Shown one piece after another: positions 8,283 through 16,521 of a stretch of 64,000 nt of DNA. Where the stretch lies: NCBI RefSeq assembly GCF_036075115.1, contig NZ_CP107958.1:1736001-1800000 (forward strand), in the 5' to 3' direction. Origin of the DNA: Streptomyces sp. NBC_00377 (GTDB taxonomy: Bacteria; Actinomycetota; Actinomycetes; Streptomycetales; Streptomycetaceae). Position 1 is the first letter of the stretch, and the number at the start of each line of letters is the position of its first letter. Position numbers and translations under genes: made by a program. The notes beneath the pieces were generated by a model that was given only the letters and a program-made list of their open reading frames with translations, was not told the DNA's origin and searched no databases.

Positions 8283-8425
8283 TATCGCCGTGCCCGGGTC
8301 GTGCCCGGGGCCGTGTGCCGTACCCGTTCGCCCGGCGCCGTCGTGAGGCGTGCGGTGCCTTACGTTCCGTCCGCGTCCGGGCGCGGTCCCGTGGGGACCG
8401 CAGGCTCGTACGGGGCGGATCGTGC

Positions 8426-8452
8426 CCCACGGGAAGAGGAGTACCCCGTGGG
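8426..8452 (-). terminator. hairpin downstream of the secreted-protein gene
   Basis: CCCACGGG (8426-8433) and CCCGTGGG (8445-8452) form an 8-bp GC stem with an 11-base loop, about 70 bases past the stop of the minus-strand gene at 8522. There is no clear U-run, as is common for Streptomyces terminators. Confidence 0.4.
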
Positions 8453-8521
8453 ACCTCACCCCATGGCCGTCTCCTCGCACGGCGTCCGTCACAGCGCGGG
8501 CCCGGCCGGTTTCCGGCCCGG

Positions 8522-9268
8522 TCAGACGTCGCCCGCGGGGTTCCGGCGGCGCAGCCGGTGCAAGGCCGCGCCGAACGCGCCGGCGATCAGCAGTGCACCG
8601 GCGGCGAGCGCGGGCACGGAGTCGTTGAAGGCGCCGCCCTCACCCGCCTGGACACCGTGCCCGAGGGTGGCGGGGAGGCAGCCGGGATCGTAGGACGCGG
8701 GGGTCCGGGGCTGCGGCTCGGGCGGGGCGCACGGACGGCCGGTGGGACAGGCGTCGCCGTGCGGGGACGGGGTGCCCCGGTCCTGCGGGCAGGGGTGCCC
8801 GGTGGCGCAGGACGCGGCGGTCGCCGACCCGCAGGGCTGCGTTTCGCCGCGCGCGACGTCCAGGGTCGCGCTCCATGGCTTGTCCTGTCCGCCGGGCGCC
8901 GCCGGACAGGTGCCGTCGATGGTCCAGGCGGCGTCCGGCCCGACCGCGTCCGGAGCGACCTCGAGGTCGGCGGCCGGCGCGATCCGGGCCGTGCCCCGGT
9001 AGACGGGACCGGACCGGGCGTCGTCGGCGCCGGTGACCCTGCCGAGTTCGACGGTGCCCTCGGCGAACGCCTGGGACGTGGCTCCGAGGCTCGTGGGAGC
9101 GGCGCCGGCGAAGGGGCCGCAGGAGACGGACACGGTGACATCGCCGCCCGGGGCGACACTGCCCGGGCTGACCTCCGCCGCCGGATCCGCGAACGCGGCC
9201 GGAGCGACGGCGACCAGGAGAGCACCGGCCACGGCGAGGGCGGAGAGGAAGGGGGCGGTGCGACGCAT
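8522..9268 (-). CDS. secreted, membrane-anchored protein of unknown function
   Basis: 248 residues from ATG 9268, with GAAGGA upstream. The N-terminus (MRRTAPFLSALAVAGALLV...AFA) is a clear Sec signal peptide of about 28 residues. The mature part starts like an Ig-like extracellular domain (PGSVAPGGDVTVSVSCG) and continues with a Cys/Pro-rich stretch around residues 145-195. The C-terminus has one hydrophobic helix (about 222-240) followed by LHRLRRR. The protein is thus probably anchored with a short cytoplasmic basic tail. No sortase LPxTG motif is seen. The cysteines suggest extracellular disulfides. The function is unknown. Confidence 0.75.
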   Translation of the reverse strand: MRRTAPFLSALAVAGALLVAVAPAAFADPAAEVSPGSVAPGGDVTVSVSCGPFAGAAPTSLGATSQAFAEGTVELGRVTGADDARSGPVYRGTARIAPAADLEVAPDAVGPDAAWTIDGTCPAAPGGQDKPWSATLDVARGETQPCGSATAASCATGHPCPQDRGTPSPHGDACPTGRPCAPPEPQPRTPASYDPGCLPATLGHGVQAGEGGAFNDSVPALAAGALLIAGAFGAALHRLRRRNPAGDV

Positions 9269-9295
9269 GGGACGGTTCCTTCGGCCGACGGCTGC

Positions 9296-9317
9296 GGGGC
9301 GGGGCGTTTCCCGCCCC
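9296..9317 (-). terminator. GC hairpin downstream of the sigma factor gene
   Basis: GGGGCGGG (9296-9303) and CCCGCCCC (9310-9317) are perfect 8-bp arms with a 6-base loop. The hairpin lies about 110 bases past the sigma factor stop and just upstream of the secreted-protein start. It may separate the two genes. Confidence 0.4.
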
Positions 9318-9427
9318 ATCGCCATCAGAGCCCGGGGACCCGCCGAGCGCGCGCGGCCGGAGGCCATTGGCGGGACGCGGGCCGCCAACCGGGTGACCGC
9401 CGGCCTCCTCGCCGCCGCGGGCTCCTC

Positions 9428-10222
9428 CTACGCCACGTCCTTCAGGACCTGTTCCCTCAACCGCTTGCAGCACCGGTTGATGAGCCGGGACACATGCATC
9501 TGCGAGATGCCCAGCTGCTCGGCTATCCGGCTCTGCGTCATGTCCCGGAAGAACCTCATGTACAAGATCGCCCGCTCCCGCTCGGGCAGCGCGGCGAGCC
9601 TCAACCTGACGGCCTCCCGGTCGACGACCGTGTCCAGCGCCGGGTCCGCCGCCCCGAGCGCGTCGCTCAGCGAGTACCCGTCCTCGCTGCCCGGCAGCTC
9701 CGCGTCCAGGGACAGCGCGGTGAAGCTCTCCAGCGCCTCCAGTCCGGTACGAACGTCCTCCTCGCTCAGCTGCGCCCGCTCGGCGATCTCGGTGACGGTG
9801 GGCCGCCTCCCGGAGACGGTCCCCGCCAGGTCCTGGCCGGCGAAGCGCACCCGGTTGCGCAGGTCCTGCACGCGGCGCGGCACGTGCAGCGCCCACATGT
9901 GGTCGCGGAAGTGCCGCTTGATCTCACCGGTGACGGTGGGAACGGCGTAGCTCTCGAAGGCGTTCCCGAGTCCGGGGTCGTAGCGGTCGACGGCCTTGAC
10001 CAGGCCGAGGGCGGCGACCTGGCGCAGGTCGTCCAGGGATTCGCCGCGGCTGCGGAAGCGTCCGGCGAGGCGGTCGGCCATGGGCAGCCAGGCTTCGACG
10101 ATCCGGTCGCGAAGCGTGTCGCGCTCCGGTCCCGGGGGGAGGGTGGCGAGCCTGCGGAAGGCGTCCTCGGTGTCGGGGGCGTCGTCGTGCGGGTGTCGCT
10201 TGGCGTTCACTCGGTTCGGCAT
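9428..10222 (-). CDS. RNA polymerase sigma factor, SigB/SigF/SigG family
   Basis: 264 residues. Region 2 is seen in LVKAVDRYDPGLGNAFESYAVPTVTGEIKRHFRD (quoted only for location, about residues 75-110), region 3 in TVTEIAERAQLSEEDV, and region 4 in LPERERAILYMRFFRDMTQSRIAEQLGISQMHVSRL. The SRLINRCCKRLRE end and overall size match the stress/sporulation sigma factors that Streptomyces has in multiple copies (sigB, sigF, sigG and others). Which paralogue this is cannot be told, and no anti-sigma factor gene is adjacent. It is divergent from a thiamine-diphosphate enzyme, and sigma-B-type promoter motifs occur nearby, so it may drive a local stress regulon. Confidence 0.93.
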   Translation of the reverse strand: MPNRVNAKRHPHDDAPDTEDAFRRLATLPPGPERDTLRDRIVEAWLPMADRLAGRFRSRGESLDDLRQVAALGLVKAVDRYDPGLGNAFESYAVPTVTGEIKRHFRDHMWALHVPRRVQDLRNRVRFAGQDLAGTVSGRRPTVTEIAERAQLSEEDVRTGLEALESFTALSLDAELPGSEDGYSLSDALGAADPALDTVVDREAVRLRLAALPERERAILYMRFFRDMTQSRIAEQLGISQMHVSRLINRCCKRLREQVLKDVA

Positions 10223-10480
10223 GGGGTGTGGCAACTCCCTGGGGAAGTGTTCGGGTCGGCCGGTCACCGGGGAGGTGCGGCAGCGGCCCTGCCGGGCCTG
10301 CCGGGGTCCGCGCAGTCGCGTCCTCCCCCGGGGGTGCCTACGGTCCGAAGCACTGTGGCTGCGCCTGCCCAGGGCCCGGGCGGCCAAACACCGTCCAGGT
10401 TTTCCGGCGGCTGCGGCGGTCACTCGTAGGGGGCCGGGCTCCACCCCGTGCCCGTGTCCCCTGCGCAGGAGGTCCCTCCC
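10223..10480. promoter_or_regulatory. divergent promoter region, sigma factor / ThDP enzyme
   Basis: The 258-bp gap contains the palindrome CCCCCGGGGG (10325-10334) and several GC inverted repeats. On the plus strand a GGCCAAACACCGTCC block is followed by GGTTTTCCGG, similar to the sequence around the sigma-B-type site upstream of the F420 enzyme (28631-28656). A clean -10 of GGGTAC is missing here; GGTCAC lies 16 bases after GGTT. A promoter is expected but not firmly placed. Confidence 0.35.
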
Positions 10481-12277
10481 ATGAGCACCAAGGTCTCCGA
10501 CCACGTTCTTCGGCGACTGCGGGAGTGGGGTGTGGAGCAGGTCTTCGGCTACCCCGGCGACGGTATCAACGGCCTGCTCGCCGCCTGGGGCCGGGCCGAG
10601 GACCGACCCCGCTTCGTGCAGTCCCGGCACGAGGAGATGTCCGCGCTCCAGGCGGTCGGCTACGCGAAGTTCAGCGGACGCCTCGGGGTGTGCGTGGCGA
10701 CCTCGGGTCCCGGCGCGATCCACCTCCTCAACGGCCTGTACGACGCCAAGCTCGACCATGTGCCGGTGCTCGCGATCGTCGGCCAGACGCATCGCACGGC
10801 GATGGGCGGCTCGTACCAGCAGGAGGTGGACCTGCATGCGCTGTTCAAGGACGTCGCCTCGGAGTTCGTGGAGACGGTGACGGTCCCCGAGCAGCTGCCG
10901 AACGTCCTGGACCGGGCGATCCGCACCGCGTACGCCCGCCGCTGCCCGACCGCGGTCATCATCCCCGGGGACGTGCAGGAGCTCGACTACGCGGCGCCCA
11001 CCCACGAGTTCAAGATGGTGCCGTCCAGTCTCGGCCTGAGCGGTTCGACGACGATCCCGTCCGACGAGCCGCTTCGGCAGGCCGCGGAGATCCTCAACTC
11101 CGGTGACAAGGTGGCGATCCTGGCCGGCCAGGGCGCGGCCGGAGCCCGGGCCGAGGTCGAGCGGATCGCCGAACTGCTGGGCGCGGGGGTCGCGAAGGCG
11201 CTGCTCGGCAAGGACGTCCTGAGCGACGAACTCCCTTACGTCACCGGGTCGATCGGGCTCCTCGGCACCCGGCCGTCCTACGAGCTGATGCGCGACTGCG
11301 ACACCCTGCTGACGATCGGCTCGTCCTTTCCGTACTCGCAGTTCCTTCCGGAGTTCGGCAAGGCCCGGGGCGTGCAGATCGACATCGATCCGCAGATGGT
11401 CGGCATGCGCTACCCGTACGAGGTGAACCTGGTCGGCGACGCGAAGGAGACCCTGCGCCGGCTGATCCCGATGATCAGGGGCGAGGAACGCGGCCGGGAG
11501 TGGTTCGACACCGTCTGCGACAACGTACGGCGCTGGAACGACGTGCTGGACCGGCGGGCGGCGCTGTCGGCCGACCCGATCAACCCCGAGTACGTGGCCC
11601 GCGCCCTGGACCCGCTGCTGCCGGCCGACGCGATCATCACCTCGGACTCGGGCTCGGTGGCGAACTGGTACGCCCGCCACCTCACGATGCGCCCCGGCAT
11701 GCGCGCCTCCCTCTCCGGCACGCTGGCGACGATGGGCTGCGGCGTGCCGTACGCGATCGGCGCCAAGTTCGCCCACCCGGACCGGCCCGTGATCGCCCTG
11801 GTCGGGGACGGGGCGATGCAGATGAACGGGCTCGCGGAACTCGTCACGGCGGCGAAGTACCGGGACCGCTGGCTGGACCCCCGGCTGGTCGTCGCGGTGT
11901 GGAACAACCGTGACCTGAACCAGGTCACCTGGGAGATGCGCGCGATGGGCGGAGCCCCGTCGTTCCTGCCCTCGCAGGAATTGCCGGACGTGCAGTACGC
12001 GGCGTTCGCCCGGTCCCTCGGGCTGACCGGGGTGCGCGTGGAGGAGCCGGGGGACGTGGAGGCGGCCTGGCGCACGGCCCTGGAGGCGGACGGCCCCGCG
12101 GTCGTCGAGTTCCTCACCGACCCGGCCGTGCCACCGGTTCCGCCGCACGCGACCTGGGAGCAGATGGAGGCCACCGCCGCGTCGGTCCTGAAGGGCGATG
12201 CCGACCGGGGATCCATGATCAGGCAGGGCTTCAAGGCGAAGCTCCAGGAGTTCCTGCCGGAGCACCGGACGAAGTAG
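10481..12277 (+). CDS. thiamine-diphosphate-requiring enzyme (pyruvate oxidase / acetolactate synthase-like)
   Basis: 598 residues with the three-domain ThDP layout. The N-terminal PYR domain has FGYPGDGINGLL and the catalytic Glu in SRHEEMSA (near residue 51). A central FAD/Rossmann-like domain follows. The C-terminal PP domain has GDGAMQMNGLAEL (near 442) and WNNRDLNQVTWE (near 474), the GDG-NN magnesium/ThDP motif. The family covers PoxB-like pyruvate oxidases and acetolactate synthase homologues; without a small subunit nearby, biosynthetic AHAS is less likely. ATG 10481 follows GGAGG. An upstream GTG at 10448 is possible but has no good ribosome binding site. Confidence 0.88.
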   Translation: MSTKVSDHVLRRLREWGVEQVFGYPGDGINGLLAAWGRAEDRPRFVQSRHEEMSALQAVGYAKFSGRLGVCVATSGPGAIHLLNGLYDAKLDHVPVLAIVGQTHRTAMGGSYQQEVDLHALFKDVASEFVETVTVPEQLPNVLDRAIRTAYARRCPTAVIIPGDVQELDYAAPTHEFKMVPSSLGLSGSTTIPSDEPLRQAAEILNSGDKVAILAGQGAAGARAEVERIAELLGAGVAKALLGKDVLSDELPYVTGSIGLLGTRPSYELMRDCDTLLTIGSSFPYSQFLPEFGKARGVQIDIDPQMVGMRYPYEVNLVGDAKETLRRLIPMIRGEERGREWFDTVCDNVRRWNDVLDRRAALSADPINPEYVARALDPLLPADAIITSDSGSVANWYARHLTMRPGMRASLSGTLATMGCGVPYAIGAKFAHPDRPVIALVGDGAMQMNGLAELVTAAKYRDRWLDPRLVVAVWNNRDLNQVTWEMRAMGGAPSFLPSQELPDVQYAAFARSLGLTGVRVEEPGDVEAAWRTALEADGPAVVEFLTDPAVPPVPPHATWEQMEATAASVLKGDADRGSMIRQGFKAKLQEFLPEHRTK

Positions 12278-12286
12278 CGCGGCCCT

Positions 12287-12311
12287 GTGTCGGCTCCCTG
12301 TCCTCGGGTAC
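12287..12311 (+). promoter_or_regulatory. candidate sigma-B-type promoter of the DUF2795 gene
   Basis: GTGT (12287-12290), a 15-base spacer and GGGTAC (12306-12311) fit the GNNT-14/16-GGGTAC/T consensus known for S. coelicolor sigma-B. The -10 ends 35 bases before the DUF2795 start, a suitable place. A SigB/F-family gene lies 2 kb away. Confidence 0.55.
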
Positions 12312-12346
12312 GCGGTGGCCACCGCCGAAGATCTGGGAGGAGAGAC

Positions 12347-12727
12347 ATGCAGCGAGGCAGCGACCGGCTGAACGTGCACCGGGACGACGAGATGAAGCAC
12401 GAGTTGCAGGGCCTGCTGAGGTCCGGACACCCTACGCGGACGGAGGAGTGGCACGACCCCGAGCCGTCGGCCGAGGACGACCCCGAGATCTGGGGCGGGC
12501 CGGTGGTCCCGGGCAATCCGCGGGCCACGCTGGAGACGGTACGGCTGGAGCTCGCCCGGATCCTGGGACGGAGTTCCTTCCCCGCGAACGCGGAGGCCCT
12601 GGCCGTGAGCCTGCGCCGCAAGAACGCGCCGGACGCGCTCGTGGAGGCGGTACGGCGGCTACCGGGCAAGGACCGCTACGCCACCGTCCAGGAGCTGGCC
12701 GAGGCGCTGGTCGAGCGCGGCCGGTGA
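12347..12727 (+). CDS. DUF2795 domain protein
   Basis: 126 residues; ATG 12347 follows GGGAGGAGAG. The first half is charged and disordered (DEMKHELQGLLRSGHPTRTEEW, given for orientation in residues 14-35). The second half (about 65-125) is a DUF2795-like helical repeat, with FPANAEALAVSLRRKNAPDALVEAVRRLP. The domain is common in actinobacterial stress-induced proteins of unknown role. A sigma-B-type promoter lies just upstream. The DJ-1/PfpI gene follows 120 bp downstream on the same strand. Confidence 0.75.
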   Translation: MQRGSDRLNVHRDDEMKHELQGLLRSGHPTRTEEWHDPEPSAEDDPEIWGGPVVPGNPRATLETVRLELARILGRSSFPANAEALAVSLRRKNAPDALVEAVRRLPGKDRYATVQELAEALVERGR

Positions 12728-12849
12728 CCACCCGGCCCCGACCGCCGGGACCGCCGCGCGCGAGTACCGCACGGGCGGCGAGAACCCCGTAGGGCCCCCG
12801 CACGAGCCGCAAGGACACGGACAAGGACACGGAAAGGACGTTGAACCCC

Positions 12850-13392
12850 ATGCGCATCGCGTTTCTGACGGCACCCGAAGGCGTCGAACAGGTCGAGCTC
12901 ACCGAGCCCTGGCAGGCGGCGGTGGACGCGGGTCACGAGCCCGTCCTGGTGTCGACCGCGTCGGGCGAGGTCCAGGCCTTCAACCATCTCGACAAGGCGG
13001 ACACCTTCCGGGTGGACGAGGTCGTCGGCGAGGCGTCCGTGGAGTCCTTCGGCGGACTGGTCCTGCCGGGCGGCGTGGCGAACCCGGACTTCCTGCGCAC
13101 CGACGACAAGGCCGTGGCGTTCGTCAGGGCCTTCTTCGAGCAGGGCCGTCCGGTCGCCGCGATCTGCCACGCCCCGTGGACCCTCATCGAGGCGGACGTC
13201 GTAAGGGGCCGGGTGCTGACGTCGTGGCCGAGCCTGCGGACGGACCTGCGCAACGCCGGCGCCACCTGGGTCGACGAGCAGGTGAAGATCTGCGACCACG
13301 GCTCCGGCAAGCTGGTCACCAGCCGCAAGCCGGACGACCTGAAGGCCTTCTGCGAGACGTACCTGGAGGTGTTCGCACAGGAGGCGGACTGA
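12850..13392 (+). CDS. DJ-1/PfpI family protein (type 1 glutamine amidotransferase fold)
   Basis: 180 residues from ATG 12850. A TTG at 12841 in the same frame lies closer to the GGAAAGGA site and could be the true start, adding MNP. The fold is that of PfpI/YhbO-type proteins: MRIAFLTAPEGVE start, GGLVLPGGVANPD, and the nucleophile elbow VAAICHAPW with Cys106 followed by His. Family members act as deglycases/glyoxalases or stress chaperones, and the bacterial ones are often general-stress induced. Location next to the DUF2795 gene and the sigma factor agrees with a stress role. Confidence 0.88.
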   Translation: MRIAFLTAPEGVEQVELTEPWQAAVDAGHEPVLVSTASGEVQAFNHLDKADTFRVDEVVGEASVESFGGLVLPGGVANPDFLRTDDKAVAFVRAFFEQGRPVAAICHAPWTLIEADVVRGRVLTSWPSLRTDLRNAGATWVDEQVKICDHGSGKLVTSRKPDDLKAFCETYLEVFAQEAD

Positions 13393-13459
13393 GGCCGGCC
13401 GGCGGCGACGCCACCGGTGGTCGCCCGGCGGCCGCGGTCGCCGGGCGGCCACGGACGTC

Positions 13460-13510
13460 ACAGGCAGCACAGGCAGCACAGGCAGCACAGGCAGCACAGG
13501 CAGCACAGGC
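13460..13510. repeat. 9-bp tandem repeat, 5.7 copies
   Basis: ACAGGCAGC is repeated exactly five times from 13460, then partially as ACAGGC. It sits in the 140-bp gap between the convergent PfpI and DUF6158 genes. Any terminator function is unclear. The tract should vary in copy number by replication slippage. Confidence 0.8.
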
Positions 13511-13532
13511 GGAGCGGACGGCTCCGGTGGGC

Positions 13533-13871
13533 TCAGGCTCCGCCGGGGCCGCCCGTCGTTCCCGGGCCCCACTTGCCGACCGGAGTGCCCTGGTCTCCCT
13601 CCCCCGTCGACCCGGTTCCGGCCCGGGTCCGGTGCGAGCCGACGGCGCCGACGGCCCTTTCCCTCGCGCCCTCGCGGGTGCGGCCCGGGGACACGAAGCG
13701 GCCAGGGTTGCGGCGCAGGTACTCGCCCTCCAGCCGGGCCATGCGGTCGTTGTGGGCGCGCAGAGCGTCGTTCGAGCCGTGCAGCAGGGTGTCGTGGCGC
13801 GTGCGGTGGATCGTCTCCAGCTCTTTCATCAGCTGCTGGTCGTCCAGCCTGTCCGGGTCGACTCCGGTCAT
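13533..13871 (-). CDS. DUF6158-like small protein
   Basis: 112 residues from the ATG at 13871, chosen because the recognisable MTGVDPDRLDDQQLMKELE start begins there; in-frame ATGs at 13901 and 13928 are alternatives, the last with GGGGGAG upstream. The conserved part (1-70) is a charged helical segment, ETIHRTRHDTLLHGSNDALRAHNDRMARLE, with EYLRRNPGR after it. The C-terminal 45 residues are Gly/Thr-rich and low in complexity. Streptomyces genomes carry many such small stress-associated proteins of unknown function. A GGGTAC hexamer lies at 13908-13913 on both strands, but no proper -35 is present. Confidence 0.65.
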   Translation of the reverse strand: MTGVDPDRLDDQQLMKELETIHRTRHDTLLHGSNDALRAHNDRMARLEGEYLRRNPGRFVSPGRTREGARERAVGAVGSHRTRAGTGSTGEGDQGTPVGKWGPGTTGGPGGA

Positions 13872-13993
13872 GGTGGTGCCCCGCTCGTCGTGTTCGTCCA
13901 TACGGTCCGGGTACCCGCCCGGGAGCATGGTGAGCACTCCCCCGAGCGGCATCCGGGCGGGAGCCGTGGATCTCGCGTTACTGCATCCACTGT

Positions 13994-14022
13994 ACGAACA
14001 TTCCGGTGGACGAACATTCCGG
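13994..14022. promoter_or_regulatory. two 13-bp direct repeats, possible operator
   Basis: ACGAACATTCCGG occurs exactly at 13994-14006 and 14010-14022, 16 bp apart, between the DUF6158 and ABC-F genes (both minus). The region is AT-richer than its surroundings. The exact repeat at about 1.5 helical turns suggests paired binding by a regulator of the DUF6158 gene 120 bp away. No known box is recognised. Confidence 0.4.
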
Positions 14023-14105
14023 CCGCCGGGGAGGGCCCCTGGCCGGCCCACGCCCCCTCCGGCCCTCCGGGCCCATGGCGGGGGCCCGGCCCCTGGCAGA
14101 CGCCC

Positions 14106-15725
14106 CTACCGGGCCCGCTCCACGCGCCGCTCGTCCCAGACCGGCTCCGCGGTCTCCCGCACCCGGCCGTCGCTGCCGAAGACGAGGTAGCGGTCGAAGG
14201 AACGGGCGAACCAGCGGTCGTGGGTGACGGCGAGGACCGTGCCGTCGAAGGCCTCCAGGCCCTCCTGAAGGGCTTCGGCGGACTCCAGGTCGAGGTTGTC
14301 GGTCGGCTCGTCGAGGAGCAGGGCGGTGACGCCCTGGAGCTCGAGCAGCAGGATCTGGAAGCGGGCCTGCTGGCCGCCGGAGAGGCGGTCGAACGTCTGC
14401 TCCGCCTGCTGGGTCAGCTCGTAGCGGCGCAGTCGGGACATGGCGGCGCCCCGGTCCTGGGAGTGCTCGCTCCACAGGATGTCCAGGAGGGTACGGCCCT
14501 GGAGCTCGGGGTGGGCGTGGGTCTGGGCGAAGTGCCCGGGCACGACGCGCGCGCCGAGCTTCCACTCCCCCGTGTGCGCCACATCGTCGCCGGCCAGCAG
14601 CCGCAGGAAGTGCGACTTGCCCGAGCCGTTGGAGCCGAGGACGGCGACCCGCTCGCCGTAGAAGACCTCCAGGTCGAAGGGCTTCATCAGACCGGTGAGC
14701 TCGAGTCCCTTGCAGGTGACCGCCCGCACGCCGGTGCGGCCTCCCTTGAGACGCATGGTGATGTCCTGCTCGCGGGGCGGCTCCGGCGGCGGGCCCGCCT
14801 CCTCGAACTTGCGCAGCCGGGTCTGGGCGGCCTGATAGCGGGAGGCCAGCTCATGGCTGATGGAGGCGGCCTGACGGAGGTTCAGGACGAGCTTCTTCAG
14901 CTGGGCGTGCTTCTCGTCCCAGCGGCGGCGCAACTCCTCGAAGCGGGCGAAGCGCTCACGACGGGCCTCGTGGTAGGTGTCGAAGCCGCCGCCGTGCACC
15001 CAGGCGTCGGCGCCGGCCGGTCCGGGCTCGACGGAGACGATCTTCTCGGCGGCGCGGGAGAGGAGTTCGCGGTCGTGGGAGACGAAGAGGACCGTCTTAC
15101 GGGTCTCCTTCAGCCGTTCCTCCAGCCACCGCTTGCCGGGCACGTCGAGGTAGTTGTCCGGCTCGTCCAGCAGCAGCACCTCGTCGGTGCCCCGCAGCAG
15201 CGCCTCCAGGACGAGCCGCTTCTGCTCGCCCCCGGAGAGGGTCCGCACGAGACGGAACTGAGCCTTGTCGTAGGGGACGCCGAGCGCGGCCGTGGTGCAC
15301 ATGTCCCACAGCGTCTCGGCCTCGTACCCGCGCACCTCGGCCCAGTCGGCGAGGGCCTGCGCGTACCGGAGCTGGGCGGCCTCGTCGTCGACGGTCATGA
15401 TCTCGTGCTCGGCCTTGTCGACGGCCTGCGCGACCTCCTGGATGCGGGGCGCGGCCACCGACACGAGCAGGTCGCGTACGGTCGTCTCGTCCCGCACGGA
15501 GCCCACGAACTGGCGCATCACGCCGAGGCCGCCGGACACGGTGACGGTCCCGCCGTGGGGTTTCAGTTCACCCGAGATCAGCCGCAGCAGGGTCGTCTTG
15601 CCGGCGCCGTTGGGTCCGACCAGCGCCACCACGGCCCCTTCGCCCACCCGGAAGGACACGTCGCCGAGCAACGCCCTCCCGTCGGGGAGGTAGTACTCGA
15701 GGTGCGCGGCTTCCAGGTGTCCCAT
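14106..15725 (-). CDS. ABC-F family ATPase (ribosome-associated)
   Basis: 539 residues with two ATP-binding cassettes and no membrane domain. Cassette 1 has GPNGAGKTT near 38-46, LSGGEQKRL and LLLDEPDNYLD. Cassette 2 has GSNGSGKSH, LSGGQQARFQ and LLLDEPTDNLD. A charged linker (about 240-310) joins them, as in ABC-F proteins that bind the ribosomal E site and act as translation factors or antibiotic-resistance ribosome protectors. Which role this one has cannot be read from sequence. ATG 15725 is preferred; an ATG at 15734 would add three residues. Neither has a strong ribosome binding site. Confidence 0.92.
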   Translation of the reverse strand: MGHLEAAHLEYYLPDGRALLGDVSFRVGEGAVVALVGPNGAGKTTLLRLISGELKPHGGTVTVSGGLGVMRQFVGSVRDETTVRDLLVSVAAPRIQEVAQAVDKAEHEIMTVDDEAAQLRYAQALADWAEVRGYEAETLWDMCTTAALGVPYDKAQFRLVRTLSGGEQKRLVLEALLRGTDEVLLLDEPDNYLDVPGKRWLEERLKETRKTVLFVSHDRELLSRAAEKIVSVEPGPAGADAWVHGGGFDTYHEARRERFARFEELRRRWDEKHAQLKKLVLNLRQAASISHELASRYQAAQTRLRKFEEAGPPPEPPREQDITMRLKGGRTGVRAVTCKGLELTGLMKPFDLEVFYGERVAVLGSNGSGKSHFLRLLAGDDVAHTGEWKLGARVVPGHFAQTHAHPELQGRTLLDILWSEHSQDRGAAMSRLRRYELTQQAEQTFDRLSGGQQARFQILLLELQGVTALLLDEPTDNLDLESAEALQEGLEAFDGTVLAVTHDRWFARSFDRYLVFGSDGRVRETAEPVWDERRVERAR

Positions 15726-15794
15726 GAGGCGCATTCTGCGGGCCGCCCCCGGGATGCGGCAAACCGTTATGCGCGCGGGCCGCGCGCAGCGCCC

Positions 15795-16454
15795 TCAGGC
15801 GCCGTGGTCCGCCAGCGGCTGCCCCGCCGGGCCGGCCTCTCCCGCGGGCGCGACCGTCGCGCCGGCCCAGGACAGGGCCTTCCAGCCGTCGGCCGGGGTG
15901 CCCTCGAGGACGACCGTGCCGGTGTTGGCGAGGGGGTGGGCCGCCGCGAAGGGGATGTCGACGTTGTCGGCGCGGGCGGCCACCCACGTACGGATCGCCG
16001 CGCCGTGGCTGACCATCGCGACGGTCCCCGCGCCGCTCGCCGCCGCCTCGGCCACCACCGCGTCGTACCGCGCCAGGAACTCGGCGCCGCTCTCGCCGCC
16101 CGGCATGCGCAGCCCGACGTCGCCCGCGGCCCAGGCGAACACCGTGCGCATGTAGAGCTCGCCGCGCTCCGAGCCGCCCGGCAGCATCTCGAGATCGCCG
16201 GCGGCGATCTCGCGGATGCCGTCGCGGACCAGGACGTCGAGACCGCGGGCGGTGGCCAGCGGGGCGGCGGTGAGCCGGGTGCGCACGAGGGTGGAGGCGT
16301 AGAGCGCCTCGACGTCCTCGCCGACGAGGGCCTGCGGCAGGGCGGCGGCCTGCCGCTCGCCCAGCTCGGTGAGACCGGGGCCGGGGACGGCGGTGTCGAG
16401 CAGGAAGTCCACGTTCGAGGGGGTCTGGCCGTGGCGGACGAGCAGCAGTCGCAT
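15795..16454 (-). CDS. histidine phosphatase family protein (phosphoglycerate mutase-like)
   Basis: 219 residues. The catalytic LLVRHGQT (His8) begins the protein. The second catalytic His is in AMVSHGAAIRTW (near 150), and ERQAAALPQAL and LYASTLVRTRLTA complete the family pattern. These cytosolic enzymes remove phosphate from small metabolites or proteins through a phosphohistidine intermediate; the substrate is not predictable. ATG 16454 follows GAAGGG. It is 69 bp upstream of the ABC-F gene on the same strand, so the two could be co-transcribed. Confidence 0.88.
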   Translation of the reverse strand: MRLLLVRHGQTPSNVDFLLDTAVPGPGLTELGERQAAALPQALVGEDVEALYASTLVRTRLTAAPLATARGLDVLVRDGIREIAAGDLEMLPGGSERGELYMRTVFAWAAGDVGLRMPGGESGAEFLARYDAVVAEAAASGAGTVAMVSHGAAIRTWVAARADNVDIPFAAAHPLANTGTVVLEGTPADGWKALSWAGATVAPAGEAGPAGQPLADHGA

Positions 16455-16521
16455 GCAGCAACCCTTCGGTGTCGACGGCCGCCCCGCACAAGAAACGGCC
16501 ACCTCAGGGTATCGGCAGCAC

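Noticed and set aside
6959..10429. Very long plus-strand open frame across several minus-strand genes
   Set aside because: It is a GC-bias shadow: the real genes have clear domains and ribosome binding sites on the other strand, and the translation is a low-complexity Gly/Arg/Ala mix.
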